A DNA stretch of 64,000 bases from an uncultured Lachnospiraceae bacterium (GCA_910587715.1 CAJUMV010000016.1:13973-77972); one strand, 5' to 3'; positions 6,382 through 16,180 are shown, numbered from the stretch's first letter. Notes: generated by a model not told the origin, from the letters alone. Numbers and translations: made by a program.

Positions 6382-8280
6382 CTATGAAATTTTATACAAA
6401 TTAAACCAGTACCTTTCCAGCAAAAAGCTCCCCATCTCTTCCACCTCAAGTCCGTCCTCGCGCCACTCGGCAGCAATGTCCTCCCGGCTGTTAAAACTGC
6501 CGATAAACCATAAATTTTTTCCCCTGTCTTCCTCTCCCGCCGTACCAAGCATTTCCCTGAGTTCTTCCGTCTCTTCCACCGTGCCGCAGGGCAAGGTGAT
6601 TTCCTGAATCAGCTTCTCCCCTTCCGCGCGCCATAAAAAGCGCGCCGTCGTCTCCGGCAGATAATAGCCCGTCACCGCCTGCACCTGATCAAAGTTATAG
6701 ACAACGCAGTCCTGCGGACCGATCAGCGCAAGCGCCTCTTCCGTCTCCGTCATCAGTCGGATTTTGTATTCCTCTTCGCCCATAAACGCGCGGTAGTCGC
6801 GCAGACCGACTATGACAACGAAAATCGTGAGGGCGATTCCCGCCGCGCGGGAGAATGTGTTTCTTCCTATATTATGTCTACCTATATTATCAGCTTTTTT
6901 AGCATGCTGCGCGGAATTAAGTTTACATAACTCTTCACTCGCATCACCACCACCGTAAAAGTCATTCTGCTCGGCTTTCAGTTTACATAATGCATCATTT
7001 AGACAGAGTGCAAATCCCAGCCAGAAGCACCCGATCGCAGGTATCATATAGCGGTACACAAAGATTGGACGGAGCAGGAACGACGCCGCGAATCCGAACG
7101 CCACCAGCCCGACCAGAACGCCGATGCCCGCCGAGGCAAGCCAGAACCGCGCCATCTCTTCTTCCTCATCCTCACTACGTGACACAGCCGGGCTTTCTCT
7201 TCCCTCTCCATCTGCAAGGCTGTCACGACTTTCTTTGTTTCCGCCATTCCTAAATTTTTTATCGCCTTCTTTTGGTTCCCTGCTTCGCATTTTTATGACA
7301 TTTACCGCTTTTTCTCTCCCATTATAGTAGAGTTTTGACAACCATCGACACCACAAACCGAGGTATGCCACAAACAAAACCACCGCCAAAACCGTATTCA
7401 CCCTTTCGTCCGCAAAGGCAGGCTTCATCAGGAATTTCACGCACCCGCCAAGGGATCGCCACGTCAGCGGCAGAATCCAGTAATTTTCCCGCACCGTCCC
7501 GAGCTGCCGCACCAAAGTAAACAACCACGGCACATAACAGACCACGGATATTATCACGTAAAGAAGCCATTTCCGGATGCGCCGCCTGTCCCGGAACCAG
7601 AATGCAAGCAGCACAAAAAAGTAAACCATCACCACCGCCACGCAGGCGAAATACTGGGTGTAAGCGGCGGCAAGCCCGTAGAGGACAAAGGCTGCGCCGT
7701 GAAGTGAATGCGCATGCCGCCCGGCTGCCGTCTCCGTCGAAGCCGCTACACCCGCACCGCTTTTTTTCGAGCCGGAGTTATAGTTTACATAACTTTCAGT
7801 CAGCGCATAACCGTGCAGAAACGCCGCCATCACGAAAAGCAGCGCCCAGCCGTACATCCGCATCTCCACCGTGTAGGCGGGAAGCTGGGGCATTGCCGTC
7901 ACGCAGAATAGAAACATGCCGCCTACAAACAGACCGAACCGCTTCCGCAGAAATGTGACCGCATAAATCATCAGAATAAAATATGGCAGCACCGACGCAA
8001 TCTTCACCGAAATAATTGTCCCCACTTCCGGCACGATTAGTTTACATAAGTCTGCAAACAATTTGACAATACAATAATACAGCGGCGGATGCACGTCTGC
8101 CGCTGTAAGGCGAACCAATTCACCATAGGAATGTTCCGCAAGCCCCACGGTGAACAATTCATCATACCAGATATCGCTGCTAAAGCACAGCATCACGCTT
8201 TTGCCTAGCATGATAAGGCTCAGTCCGAGCAGGAGAAATCCCGCGATATCCCTGCCCGAACATTTCCGTTTTTTTTCCAT
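6382..8280 (-). CDS. Polytopic membrane glycosyltransferase-like protein (GT39/ArnT-like)
   Basis: 632 residues from ATG at 8280 (AGGGA site; a longer reading from 8346 adds 22 poorly supported residues). After the first membrane segment it reads SSDIWYDELFTVGLAEHSYGELVRLTAADVHPPLYY (in parts), the D-E and HPPLYY pattern of lipid-phosphate-sugar-dependent glycosyltransferases (PMT/ArnT fold). About ten further membrane segments follow, then a soluble C-terminal part. It likely moves a sugar from a polyprenyl carrier to an envelope acceptor. Oddities: long hydrophilic inserts (SRDSLADGEGRESPAVSRSE region and GGGDASEELCKLNSAQHA region) and four exact copies of the 11-mer TTATGTAAACT on the coding strand, three in or next to these inserts. 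Confidence 0.75.
   Translation of the reverse strand: MEKKRKCSGRDIAGFLLLGLSLIMLGKSVMLCFSSDIWYDELFTVGLAEHSYGELVRLTAADVHPPLYYCIVKLFADLCKLIVPEVGTIISVKIASVLPYFILMIYAVTFLRKRFGLFVGGMFLFCVTAMPQLPAYTVEMRMYGWALLFVMAAFLHGYALTESYVNYNSGSKKSGAGVAASTETAAGRHAHSLHGAAFVLYGLAAAYTQYFACVAVVMVYFFVLLAFWFRDRRRIRKWLLYVIISVVCYVPWLFTLVRQLGTVRENYWILPLTWRSLGGCVKFLMKPAFADERVNTVLAVVLFVAYLGLWCRWLSKLYYNGREKAVNVIKMRSREPKEGDKKFRNGGNKESRDSLADGEGRESPAVSRSEDEEEEMARFWLASAGIGVLVGLVAFGFAASFLLRPIFVYRYMIPAIGCFWLGFALCLNDALCKLKAEQNDFYGGGDASEELCKLNSAQHAKKADNIGRHNIGRNTFSRAAGIALTIFVVIVGLRDYRAFMGEEEYKIRLMTETEEALALIGPQDCVVYNFDQVQAVTGYYLPETTARFLWRAEGEKLIQEITLPCGTVEETEELREMLGTAGEEDRGKNLWFIGSFNSREDIAAEWREDGLEVEEMGSFLLERYWFNLYKIS
6920..8049. 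repeat. Cluster of four AGTTTACATAA 11-mers inside the glycosyltransferase gene
   Basis: Exact copies at 6920-6930, 6980-6990, 7782-7792 and 8039-8049. Read on the coding strand as TTATGTAAACT they fall in different codon phases (LCKL in three cases, YVN in one), so protein conservation alone does not explain them. Further exact copies: 11130-11140, 21173-21183, 48730-48740, and reversed at 31346-31356. Confidence 0.8.
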
Positions 8281-8363
8281 ATATTTCCCTTTATCGCTAC
8301 CATATTGTCTGCCTTTACAGACATTGCTCCCACTTAATACCCTCATTCATCCGGCGTAAAATT

Positions 8364-10331
8364 TTATTTCTTCTGCTCTTCCTGCACCATTTCCTGCCTG
8401 ATTTCCTTCGTGCGGATCTCCTTGCAGATCTGATCGATAAAGTCGCCCAGCGGCTTCACGCCCTCGTCGCCCGCGTAGCGGCTTCTGACAGACACCGTCT
8501 TATCCTCCGCCTCCTGCGCGCCGACTACGAGCATGTAAGGCACCTTCTGCAGTCTCGCCTCGCGAATCTTAAAGCCGATCTTCTCCGAGCGGTTATCCAC
8601 CGTCACATCGATATCGTTTCTCGCAAGCTCTTTCCTGATCTCCTCCGCGTACTCGTCATACTTTTCGGAAATCGTAAGCACGCGCACCTGCTCCGGACAC
8701 AGCCAAGTCGGGAACTTACCCGCGTATTTCTCAATCAGCCATGCCAGCGTCCGCTCATAGCAGCCAAGCGACGTCCTATGGATAATGCCCGGGCGCACCT
8801 TGTCTCCGTTCTGGTCAATATAATACATGTCAAACTGCTCCGCCAGAAGGGCATCCCACTGCACCGTAATCATGGTGTCCTCCTTGCCGTACACATTGCG
8901 GGCGTTGATGTCCACCTTCGGTCCGTAAAAGGCTGCCTCTCCCACGTCCTCCGTAAAGGGGATTTCCAGCTCCTCAAGAATGCTGCGGATATGCGCCTCC
9001 GTCTCGTTCCAAACCTCCGGCTCGCCGATATATTTCTCCGGATTTTCCGGATCCCACTTGGACAGATGCCATGTGATATCGTCCAGCAGCCCCAAAGTTG
9101 ACATAATATATTTTGCCAACGCGATACAATTCTTAAACTCCTCCACCATCTGGTCCGGGCGCATAATCAAATGCCCTTCGGAAATCGTAAACTGACGCAC
9201 GCGGGTCAACCCGTGCATTTCGCCGGAATCCTCATTCCGGAAAAGGGTGGACGTTTCGCCGTAACGGATGGGCAGATCCCGGTAGGAATGCTGCGTGTTC
9301 TTATAGCAATAATACTGGAACGGGCAGGTCATCGGACGAAGCGCAAACACTTCCTTGTCTTTCTCCTCATCCCCCAGCACAAACATACCGTCCTTGTAAT
9401 GATCCCAATGTCCGGACATTTTGTACAGGTCGCTCTTTGCCATCAGCGGGGTCTTTGTCCTCACGTAGCCCCACTCCTTATCCTCCAAGTCCTCAATCCA
9501 GCGCTGCAGCTTCATCACCATCTTTGTGCCCTTCGGCAAAAGTAACGGCAGCCCCTGCCCGATTACATCCACCGTGGTAAACAGCTCCATCTCCCGCCCC
9601 AGCTTGTTGTGGTCACGGCGCTTGATATCCTCCAGATGCTCCAGATAAGCCTCCAGCTCCTCCTTCTTCTGGAAAGCCGTACCGTAAATACGCTGTAACT
9701 GCGCCTTATTGGAGTCGCCCCGCCAATACGCCATAGAAGAGGAAGTCAACTTGTATGCCTTGATGTTTTTCGTGCTCATCAGGTGAGGTCCCGCGCACAG
9801 ATCCACGAAACCGCCCTGGTCATAGAAGGAAATCTCCGCATCCTCCGGTAAATCCTGAATCAGCTCCACCTTGTAAGGCTCGTTTCTCTCCTCCATATAT
9901 TTGATCGCTTCCGCTCTCGGCAGGGTAAAACGCTCCAGCTTGTGCCCTTCCTTGATAATCTTCTTCATCTCCGCTTCCAGCTTATCCAAATCTTCTCTGG
10001 AAAAAGGCGCGGCGTCGAAATCGTAGTAAAAGCCCTCCTCAATAGCGGGTCCGATGGTCACCTTCGCCTCCGGGAACAGACGTTTCACCGCCTCCGCCAG
10101 CACATGGGAAGCCGTATGTCTGACCACTTTAAGCCCTTCCGGGTCATTCGCCGTCAAAATGTTCAGGCTGCAGTCCCGGTCAATGACCGTGCGCAGGTCC
10201 TCCACTTTGCCATCCACTTCCCCGGCGCAGGCCGCGCGCGCCAGCCCCTCGGAGATATCAAGCGCAATATCGTAAATGCTCATCGCCTGCGCGTATTCTT
10301 TACATGAGCCGTCTTTCAATGTAATTTTCAT
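8364..10331 (-). CDS. thrS: Threonine--tRNA ligase
   Basis: 655 residues, full length. Order: N-terminal TGS domain (MKITLKDGSCKEYAQAMS), editing domain with HTASHVLAEAVKRLF and the later Cys/His metal site region, class II catalytic core (RPMTCPFQYYCYKNTQHSYRDLPIRYGE in parts, with zinc ligand Cys) and the anticodon-binding end (CPEQVRVLTISEKYDEYAEE in parts). It charges tRNA-Thr and clears Ser-tRNA-Thr. The ribosome site is AAGGAAGG. It lies behind a T-box leader and a small membrane ORF, so uncharged tRNA-Thr should raise its expression. The last residues are basic/Gln-rich (EMVQEEQKK). Confidence 0.97.
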   Translation of the reverse strand: MKITLKDGSCKEYAQAMSIYDIALDISEGLARAACAGEVDGKVEDLRTVIDRDCSLNILTANDPEGLKVVRHTASHVLAEAVKRLFPEAKVTIGPAIEEGFYYDFDAAPFSREDLDKLEAEMKKIIKEGHKLERFTLPRAEAIKYMEERNEPYKVELIQDLPEDAEISFYDQGGFVDLCAGPHLMSTKNIKAYKLTSSSMAYWRGDSNKAQLQRIYGTAFQKKEELEAYLEHLEDIKRRDHNKLGREMELFTTVDVIGQGLPLLLPKGTKMVMKLQRWIEDLEDKEWGYVRTKTPLMAKSDLYKMSGHWDHYKDGMFVLGDEEKDKEVFALRPMTCPFQYYCYKNTQHSYRDLPIRYGETSTLFRNEDSGEMHGLTRVRQFTISEGHLIMRPDQMVEEFKNCIALAKYIMSTLGLLDDITWHLSKWDPENPEKYIGEPEVWNETEAHIRSILEELEIPFTEDVGEAAFYGPKVDINARNVYGKEDTMITVQWDALLAEQFDMYYIDQNGDKVRPGIIHRTSLGCYERTLAWLIEKYAGKFPTWLCPEQVRVLTISEKYDEYAEEIRKELARNDIDVTVDNRSEKIGFKIREARLQKVPYMLVVGAQEAEDKTVSVRSRYAGDEGVKPLGDFIDQICKEIRTKEIRQEMVQEEQKK

Positions 10332-10430
10332 GTCTTTCCTTCCTTTCTGAAGCAGGAAATTCTCATACCTCTTCCTGTTTCATCCTCTCATTTTTGTTTG
10401 TCCTCTTTGCCCTGATTACTTATCATACAT

Positions 10431-10697
10431 TCAACAAGTATGGCTTTCATTATTTCCGTTCTCACTGCCGTTATGACAGCCGTTTCCCGTATTATTACTG
10501 CCGTTATCGCTGCCTATTTTGATTCCGACGCCATGCGTGAGCGGCGCGGTCAACAGCCCGATGCAGATTCCCGCCAGAAAGCAGTTCGCCCCGATCAGGC
10601 AGAAATCCAGTTTTGTGAGCGTAAAATCATCGGTTATGGTGTCAAGCACCCGGTTCTTCGCCTCCACTGCCGTTTCCTTCCATTCTGTCATTTCCAT
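10431..10697 (-). CDS. Small membrane protein between the T-box and thrS
   Basis: 88 residues from MEMTEWKETAVEAKNRVLDT, with AAGGAGGG eight bases before the ATG; an in-frame reading further upstream runs through the leader and is not credible. It has an amphipathic start, one membrane segment (LDFCLIGANCFLAGICIGLL) and a Gly/Asn/Ser-rich tail ending NNESHTC. No known family recognised. It shares the T-box transcript with thrS, with 99 bases between the genes and no terminator seen there. Whether it matters for threonine metabolism is unknown. Confidence 0.6.
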   Translation of the reverse strand: MEMTEWKETAVEAKNRVLDTITDDFTLTKLDFCLIGANCFLAGICIGLLTAPLTHGVGIKIGSDNGSNNTGNGCHNGSENGNNESHTC

Positions 10698-10730
10698 GCC
10701 TTTTCCCTCCTTTTTCGTTTCTGTCTTCGA

Positions 10731-10782
10731 TTGCGCGAATAAGCAGACTCGAAATGCTCCGCCGTAAAACTTATTCGCGCAA
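10731..10782. repeat. Short member of the AAGCAGA intergenic repeat family
   Basis: TTGCGCGAATAAG (10731-10743) and CTTATTCGCGCAA (10770-10782) are perfect 13-base arms. The start AAGCAGACTCGAAATGC equals the start of the long copies at 34884 and 39747. It lies just after the T-box terminator, in the 5' UTR of the small ORF. Confidence 0.7.
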
Positions 10783-11030
10783 AAAATTATCCCCTGCACT
10801 GTCAGTCAGACTGTGCAGAGGACGTATGTTTACGCGGTTCCACCTCGCTTGCTCCGTGCGCCTTTTCGGCAACGGAACCTCTCATTCGACTGTAACGCAA
10901 GTCAGCGGGTCGTATTAAGACCACTCAGAGCCGGTTTTCAAATGTTTCCCGCAAAAGCGCTCTCAGCCCAAGGCGCTTCTCTCTGCTGCGTTCCGCATCC
11001 TACTCTTCTCGTCAACGTGTTATTCTTGTT
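10783..11030 (-). promoter_or_regulatory. T-box leader of the thrS operon (threonine)
   Basis: The conserved T-box sequence AGGTGGAACCGCG is at 10845-10833 on the minus strand. It is followed by a terminator stem (TCCTCTGCAC.../...GTGCAGGGGA, about 10823-10788) and a run of T. Upstream lie Stem I elements, including a GAAAACCGG stretch whose ACC (10935-10933) is a plausible threonine specifier just before CTCTGAGTGG. Uncharged tRNA-Thr should stabilise the antiterminator. The T-box core is clear; the exact specifier is my reading. Confidence 0.92.
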
Positions 11031-11165
11031 CTCTTATCAATGATATCCCTATTCTATGCCAGACTATCATAAAAGTAAAGTGCTAATTTTTTCTTTTTAC
11101 CATCTTTTATTGGCAAACGCCCGGCAAATAGTTTACATAACTTTCCTCATCCCATCTCCGACAGT

Positions 11166-11672
11166 TTACGCGTTCTTCCCACAGCACTTCTTATACTTCT
11201 TGCCGCTGCCGCAGGGACAGGGGTCGTTGGGATAAATCTTCTTATCCTTATGAACGGTAGTAGACTCCTTCTGCTCCCTGTAAAGCGCTTTTCTCTTATC
11301 CTCGTCGAAGATCTCATTCCACTCTTCCAGATTGTAGAGCCAGTCTGCGCCGGCTCCCACCATGTTCTTGTAGAGCAGCTCCTTGTCAAAGCCGAGACTT
11401 ACCTTCGTGTCCTCCTCCATCTCCTCGATGGGGTTTGCTTTCTTCAAGCTGTCATTGATGCCGTCCAGAAAGCCTGTCATGGTCATCAGATCCACTTCGT
11501 ATTTATCCGCCAGCTCCTTGACCGTGCCCTTTACCGCCTTGTCCGGAGTCTTCAAAAGCTGTGCGTAGATTTCCTTCTCCTTCTGGAAATAGTCGGACCA
11601 GAGTCTCTGTAAATCTCCTTTGTTCGCCGTCTCCGAATACGCCATATCGTGCCACTGCTGTAATAATGCCAT
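11166..11672 (-). CDS. SEC-C motif protein
   Basis: 168 residues, MALLQQWHDMAYSETANKGD, mostly helical, ending in a SEC-C zinc motif: NDPCPCGSGKKYKKCCGKNA. This motif (CxC-x8-CC) binds zinc in SecA tails and in many stand-alone proteins. The N-terminal 130 residues resemble no family I can name; similar Clostridial proteins exist. An AAAGGTGG site precedes the ATG. The gene is alone between thrS and the mannosidase remnant. A link to protein export or ribosomes is only suggested by the motif. Confidence 0.8.
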   Translation of the reverse strand: MALLQQWHDMAYSETANKGDLQRLWSDYFQKEKEIYAQLLKTPDKAVKGTVKELADKYEVDLMTMTGFLDGINDSLKKANPIEEMEEDTKVSLGFDKELLYKNMVGAGADWLYNLEEWNEIFDEDKRKALYREQKESTTVHKDKKIYPNDPCPCGSGKKYKKCCGKNA

Positions 11673-11944
11673 AGTACCGTACCACCTTTATCCTGTATTC
11701 CGGATCCGCGTCGTCTCACATGCCGCCGCAGTCCGTCCACGCGTCACCGCATTTATCAACTAAGTATATAACATTTTTTATAAAAAGTAAATTTATATTT
11801 CCTTAAAATCACCTGAAAATCACCTGAAGACAGATTGCTCTGTAAAAAAATTTATCCAAAATTATATTTTTCATGTATAACCTTTTGAAAACGGACAACA
11901 ATAATACCAAGCAAAAGATAAGAAATACTTATCCTCCCCTAATA
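11673..11944. other. AT-rich intergenic stretch, no gene seen
   Basis: Between the SEC-C gene and the mannosidase terminator. It holds a short direct repeat AAAATCACCTG (twice, near 11806-11828) and the likely promoter zone of the SEC-C gene, but no convincing coding frame. Confidence 0.5.
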
Positions 11945-11992
11945 AGGAAAAGCCCCGTCCCGCAAGCGCTGCGGGAACAGGGGCTTTTCCTT
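11945..11992 (-). terminator. Strong terminator after the GH38 remnant
   Basis: AAGGAAAAGCCCC and GGGGCTTTTCC form a long stem around an inner CCCGCAAGCGCTGCGGG hairpin. T-runs flank it, so it could act on both strands. Confidence 0.85.
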
Positions 11993-12014
11993 TCTCTATA
12001 TAAATTTCCTCCCC

Positions 12015-14290
12015 CTACTGCAAAAGCACCGTCACAACCTCGTACGGCTTAAGCACCACGTCAATGCCGTCGCACGATACCGCCGCCTCGCTCTCCGGCT
12101 CCTCCAGCAGGTTGCAGATATACACCTTCTCAAACGGCGTGTTAACCGTCAGCTTTGTCTTCGTATAAGAGTTTTCTGACTCGTACATGCGAACGACAAC
12201 GCCTTCGCCGTCCTCAGCCCGTTTGATCGTCTCAATCACCACATTGCTGTGCGCCACGGAGGCAAAGGAGAAGTCCTTTCCACCCTGCGTGCCCGTCAGA
12301 GCCGTCAGCGGCTGGTTCAGCTTATAGCCTTCGTCCACGGTGCGCGCCGTACGCCACCCTTCGGCATGGGGATAGAGCGCGTAGGTAAAAACATGCTCCT
12401 CCTGATCTGCCACCGGGTTCGACTCTGTGCCGGACTTAATGAGTGTCAGCGCCATGTTGGAGTCCTTCACGGAATGTCCGTACTTGCAGTCATTCAGCAG
12501 AGAAACCCCATAGTGCCCTTCCGACAGATCCATCCACTTCTGCCCGCAGCTCTCAAATCGCGCCACATCCCAGCTTGTGTTCTGATGGGTTTTCCTCGTC
12601 AGACTGCCGAACTGGATATCAAAAGCCGCCTCGTCCGTGTGCACCGCCACAGGGAAATGTACCTTCAGCAAGGTCTGGTGCTCCTTCCAGTCCACATGGG
12701 TGATAAAGTCAATCCTGCGGCTCTTCGCGTAGAAGATGATCTTCTGGGTGAACGTGGAATTGGAAGCCTTCCGCTCGATCTCAAGCACAGCGCGCACCGG
12801 TCCCATCTCCGTCCACTCCATACGCTCCACCTGATCCACATCCCAGAATTTTTCGGTGTAGAAAATATCAATATCCCAGTTGTCAAAGTAAATCGGTTTG
12901 TCCTCGTACATCCGCAGCAGGTTTGCCTGTGCGCCGGACTGTAACACTTCGCGGTCGTTCTCCTTATCGTAGATACGCGTGAACATGCCGTCCTCGTCAA
13001 ATGAAACGGTATAGAAAGGCGTTTCCAGTTCCCGCTCCCCGTTTAAAATAAAGGACTTGACCTGCTCCTCCGCTTTCACTGTCCGGAAGGAGCGGTAACC
13101 CTTAGACGGGAGGTTCTGCACAAAGGCGACGCTCCCCTCCTTCGTCCGCTGCACAGGATAAACGTTGCCGTCCTCGTCCTCCAGCGCCTCCCCGTCAAAG
13201 TCGCCGGGATCGACGATATCGTCACGCACTCTGCCGACCGGATTAAAGATCGTGACCGCCTCGCCCGTGCCCGCAAGGGCGCGTCTGCGTTTGTTGCTCA
13301 TTCCATAAAGCTGCGCCGCAAGCTCGGCGTACTCCTTCTTCGTCACCTCGTACACTTCGTGGATGGCGGAGCCGGGCAGGGTGTCGTGGAACTGATTTAA
13401 CAGTACAAGCTTCCACATATCGTCCAATTCTTTTGCCGGATATCCCATTTCCTCCGCGGTCAGCACGCTAAGGAGCTCCAGCTCCATCAGTCCAAGCTCC
13501 GACTTCCGGTTGGATTGCTTGTTTCTCGCCATAGAAGTGAGCGTCCCCCTGTGGTACTCGAAATAGAACTCGCCCTCCCAGACCGGCAGCCGCTTATTGT
13601 CCTTCACGCGCTCCTTCAGCTCGTCAAAGTAGGTACGCGCAAACGCCTGCCGCACTTTTGGAATGCCCTTGACGCCCTTCTCCATGCGGATCGACGTCTC
13701 AAGCATCTCTCTGGTGGGGCCGCCGCCTCCGTCCCCGTAGCCGTAAGATACGAGAATGTCGTTGTTGATATCCTTATTCTGGTAACGCATCCAGCCGTCC
13801 ATGATCGAGTCGGGATGGAGCATACCGTTGTAGGTCGTAAAATAGTCCTTGATCGGCTGGCTGACGCCCAAGGTAGTGATCAGATGGGTCAGCACCTCCG
13901 AGCCGTCGATACCGCGCCAGATCATGGTATCGTAGGGGATCTTGTTAAACTGGTTCCATGCAAGCTTTGTGGTCATGAAATACTCAATGCCGCACTTTTC
14001 CATGATCTGCGGCAATGCCCCGGAATAGCCGAACACATCGGGCAGCCACAAAATTTTATTGTCCACGCCGAACTCTTCCTTGAAGAACCGCTTGCCGTGC
14101 ATGAACTGTCTCACCAGAGACTCCCCGGAGGTCAGGTTGCAGTCGGCTTCCAGCCACATGCCGCCCTCCGCCTCCCAACGTCCCTCCTTGATACGCTCCT
14201 TCGCCTTCTCGTAAAGCTCGGGATAGCGCGCCTTCAAAAAGGCGTAGAGCTGGGGCTGGCTGGACATAAACTTATAATCGACGCCAATAT
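12015..14290 (-). pseudogene. Alpha-mannosidase (GH38), 5' part deleted
   Basis: From about 14285 down, the minus strand encodes YKFMSSQPQLYAFLKARYPEL, then GGMWLEADCNLTSGESLVRQ with the GH38 nucleophile Asp, WLPDVFGYSGALPQIM and a complete C-terminal half ending KPYEVVTVLLQ: about 755 residues of a family normally near 1000. The missing front carries the His-x-Asp zinc ligands, so the enzyme should be dead. An open frame continues upstream to 14792, but there it is the antisense of a LacI-type regulator. The break coincides with the break of that regulator. It once would have trimmed alpha-mannosides, beside the intact GH2 beta-mannosidase. Confidence 0.85.
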
Positions 14291-14753
14291 GCCCGGGCTC
14301 AAGGAGATCGGTTTCATGGGAGATATCAATTATGCCCAGGCAAACAAAGAACGTTATCTGGGCTATCGCGACAGTATGGATTGTTACAAACTCGCCATCC
14401 GCCCGGAATACTTGATGATTCAGAGCATTGACGTTTTTTCTTATAAGAGTGAGATCGATCGTTTTTTGGATTCCCTGACCGAGTGGCCCACTGCGTTTGT
14501 CTGCGCCAGCGATTATGTGGCAAGCTTCGTGCAGGGGTACATGGATGAAAATCCGCAGAAGCTCCCGCACCCCGTCACGCTGACAGGCTTTGACAACACG
14601 GACGAATACGCGAACGTCCGAGGGCGCATCATCACTGCAAACGTCCCTACCGGGCTTCTCGGCAAGCGGATGGCGCTGCAGCTTTTGTTCCGCATCAACC
14701 ATCCGGATGCTCCCAAGGAGCTGACTTTTATCAAGCCTTATATCATGAAATGA
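14290..14753 (+). pseudogene. LacI-family transcriptional regulator, C-terminal remnant
   Basis: The plus strand encodes LKEIGFMGDINYAQANKERY then LGYRDSMD..., PTAFVCASDYVASFVQGYM..., LTGFDNTDEYANV and ITANVPTGLLGKRMALQLL: the second half of the sugar-binding domain of LacI regulators, ending FIKPYIMK. The helix-turn-helix and the first half of the sensor domain are missing. It begins at the same point (14280-14300) where the divergent GH38 gene loses its own start. It was very likely the local regulator of the mannosidase gene. The preceding plus-strand frame is shadow sequence. Confidence 0.85.
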
Positions 14754-14757
14754 CAAA

Positions 14758-14791
14758 ATTCCCCAAACCTGTTTATAGTTTCGGGGAATCA
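14758..14791. terminator. Hairpin between convergent LacI remnant and ATPase gene
   Basis: ATTCCCCAAAC and GTTTCGGGGAAT form a stem with a CTGTTTATA loop. T-rich sequence follows on both strands, so a bidirectional terminator is likely. Confidence 0.65.
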
Positions 14792-14816
14792 TTTGTTTAT
14801 CCGTATTTCATAGCAT

Positions 14817-16112
14817 TTAAATACAGAACGCCGCATACAGCGGCACCGTCTTTTTTCCGTCCGCAATTCCGAAGTTTTTCGAGGATACTTTCATGGCATA
14901 GGGCGGGTGGTACGTCTCCATATAAACTTTCAGGCTTTTTGCCTTTGTGTTGTCCGCTGACTTCACCTCGATCGGTATTAACTGCCCTTCTCTTTGAATC
15001 ACAAAATCAATCTCCGCGCCCCGCGGCGACTCCCAGTAGTAGGCAGTGTAGCCGTTGATCGCAAGCTGTACGTGGACGTAATTCTCCACCATGCCGCCCT
15101 TGAAATCATTCAATTCCTCCGTCATATAGAGAATATCGTCCGGCACCAACTCCTTCTTCGCGCAGAGAAGCCCGGAATCGGACACATAGATTTTAAACGC
15201 GTCAATGTCCCGGTAATTTTCAAGCGGCTTTTTTACCTGTTCCACACGGTAAACCTGCGATACAATACCCGACAGTGTCAACCACTCGATGGCGTTCTCA
15301 AACTCCGCCGCACGACCGCCTTTCTTGATCAGTTTATACTGAAAGCGGGTATTCTTTTTGGAAAGCTGGACGGTAATATTGTCGTAGGCGAGCCGCGTCT
15401 TTTTGATCTCGTTTACCTGATTGTACTTGCTCATATCGTTCAGATAACTGGTCAGAATCGTGTCCTGCGTATGCCTGACCAGCGTATAGTCCCCCGTCTC
15501 GGCAAACTGCTTCACACACTCCGGCATCCCGCCCACCACGAGATATTTTCGGTAAAGCGCCATCGCCGCGTCATGCAAAGCCGCGGGCATGGGCGTATTT
15601 GTCGCAAAGCATTCCCTGATACGCTTCACCAGTTCCGCCTCACCCACAGCAAGCAGAAATTCCTCCATATCCATAGGATACAGCGTTTTGATATCCACCT
15701 TCCCCACCGGGAAGGAAAACTGCGACCGGTTCACCGCCACACCGAGAAGGCTTCCCGCCACGATCACATGGTTCTCAGGCGCCTCCTCGCAGAAATATTT
15801 AAGCGCCGTCAACGCGCGCTCACAGAGCTGTATCTCATCCAGCACAAGCAGCGTCCGCTCCCGCACAATGGTCTGCCCCGCTATGCGGGAAAGAATCGGC
15901 AGCAGATAATCGGGGCTGATATCCTCGGCAAAAGTCTCCGCCAGCTTCGGGTTTGTCTCAAAGTTAAAGTAGGCGACATTGTCATAATGGGTGCGTCCAA
16001 ATTCCAGAATCGCATAGGTTTTTCCGACCTGCCTTGCCCCCTGCAGAATCAACGGTTTGCGGTGTTCGCTTTCCTTCCATTCTTCCAGATATTTCACAAT
16101 CTTTCTATACAT
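14817..16112 (-). CDS. AAA ATPase with DUF4143 domain
   Basis: 431 residues. Walker A is GARQVGKT near residue 25-32 and Walker B is LLVLDEIQ near residue 88-95; the C-terminal half has the DUF4143 pattern ending with FVIQREGQLIPIEVKSADN, a restriction-nuclease-like E-x-K strand. Such proteins (AAA_14 plus DUF4143) are common in gut bacteria and archaea, often as accessory genes; their role is not settled. Start ATG has GAGGGG upstream. A set of 33-base repeats lies in its promoter region. The gene stands alone between decayed loci. Confidence 0.88.
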   Translation of the reverse strand: MYRKIVKYLEEWKESEHRKPLILQGARQVGKTYAILEFGRTHYDNVAYFNFETNPKLAETFAEDISPDYLLPILSRIAGQTIVRERTLLVLDEIQLCERALTALKYFCEEAPENHVIVAGSLLGVAVNRSQFSFPVGKVDIKTLYPMDMEEFLLAVGEAELVKRIRECFATNTPMPAALHDAAMALYRKYLVVGGMPECVKQFAETGDYTLVRHTQDTILTSYLNDMSKYNQVNEIKKTRLAYDNITVQLSKKNTRFQYKLIKKGGRAAEFENAIEWLTLSGIVSQVYRVEQVKKPLENYRDIDAFKIYVSDSGLLCAKKELVPDDILYMTEELNDFKGGMVENYVHVQLAINGYTAYYWESPRGAEIDFVIQREGQLIPIEVKSADNTKAKSLKVYMETYHPPYAMKVSSKNFGIADGKKTVPLYAAFCI

Positions 16113-16180
16113 AAGTACCCCTCGCCTTTACTTATATGCCTGCTTCTATAAAAGGTGTACCTATAGTATAATATTTATTC

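Noticed and set aside
10813..11043. Plus-strand open frame over the T-box
   Set aside because: It is antisense to the T-box leader, has no ribosome site and unusual composition.
13515..14285. Plus-strand open frame extending the LacI remnant upstream
   Set aside because: It is the complement of real GH38 coding sequence and shows no regulator features such as a helix-turn-helix.
14291..14792. Upstream open frame extending the alpha-mannosidase to 925 codons
   Set aside because: It has no GH38-like sequence and is antisense to the LacI-type remnant, whose protein similarity is clear.
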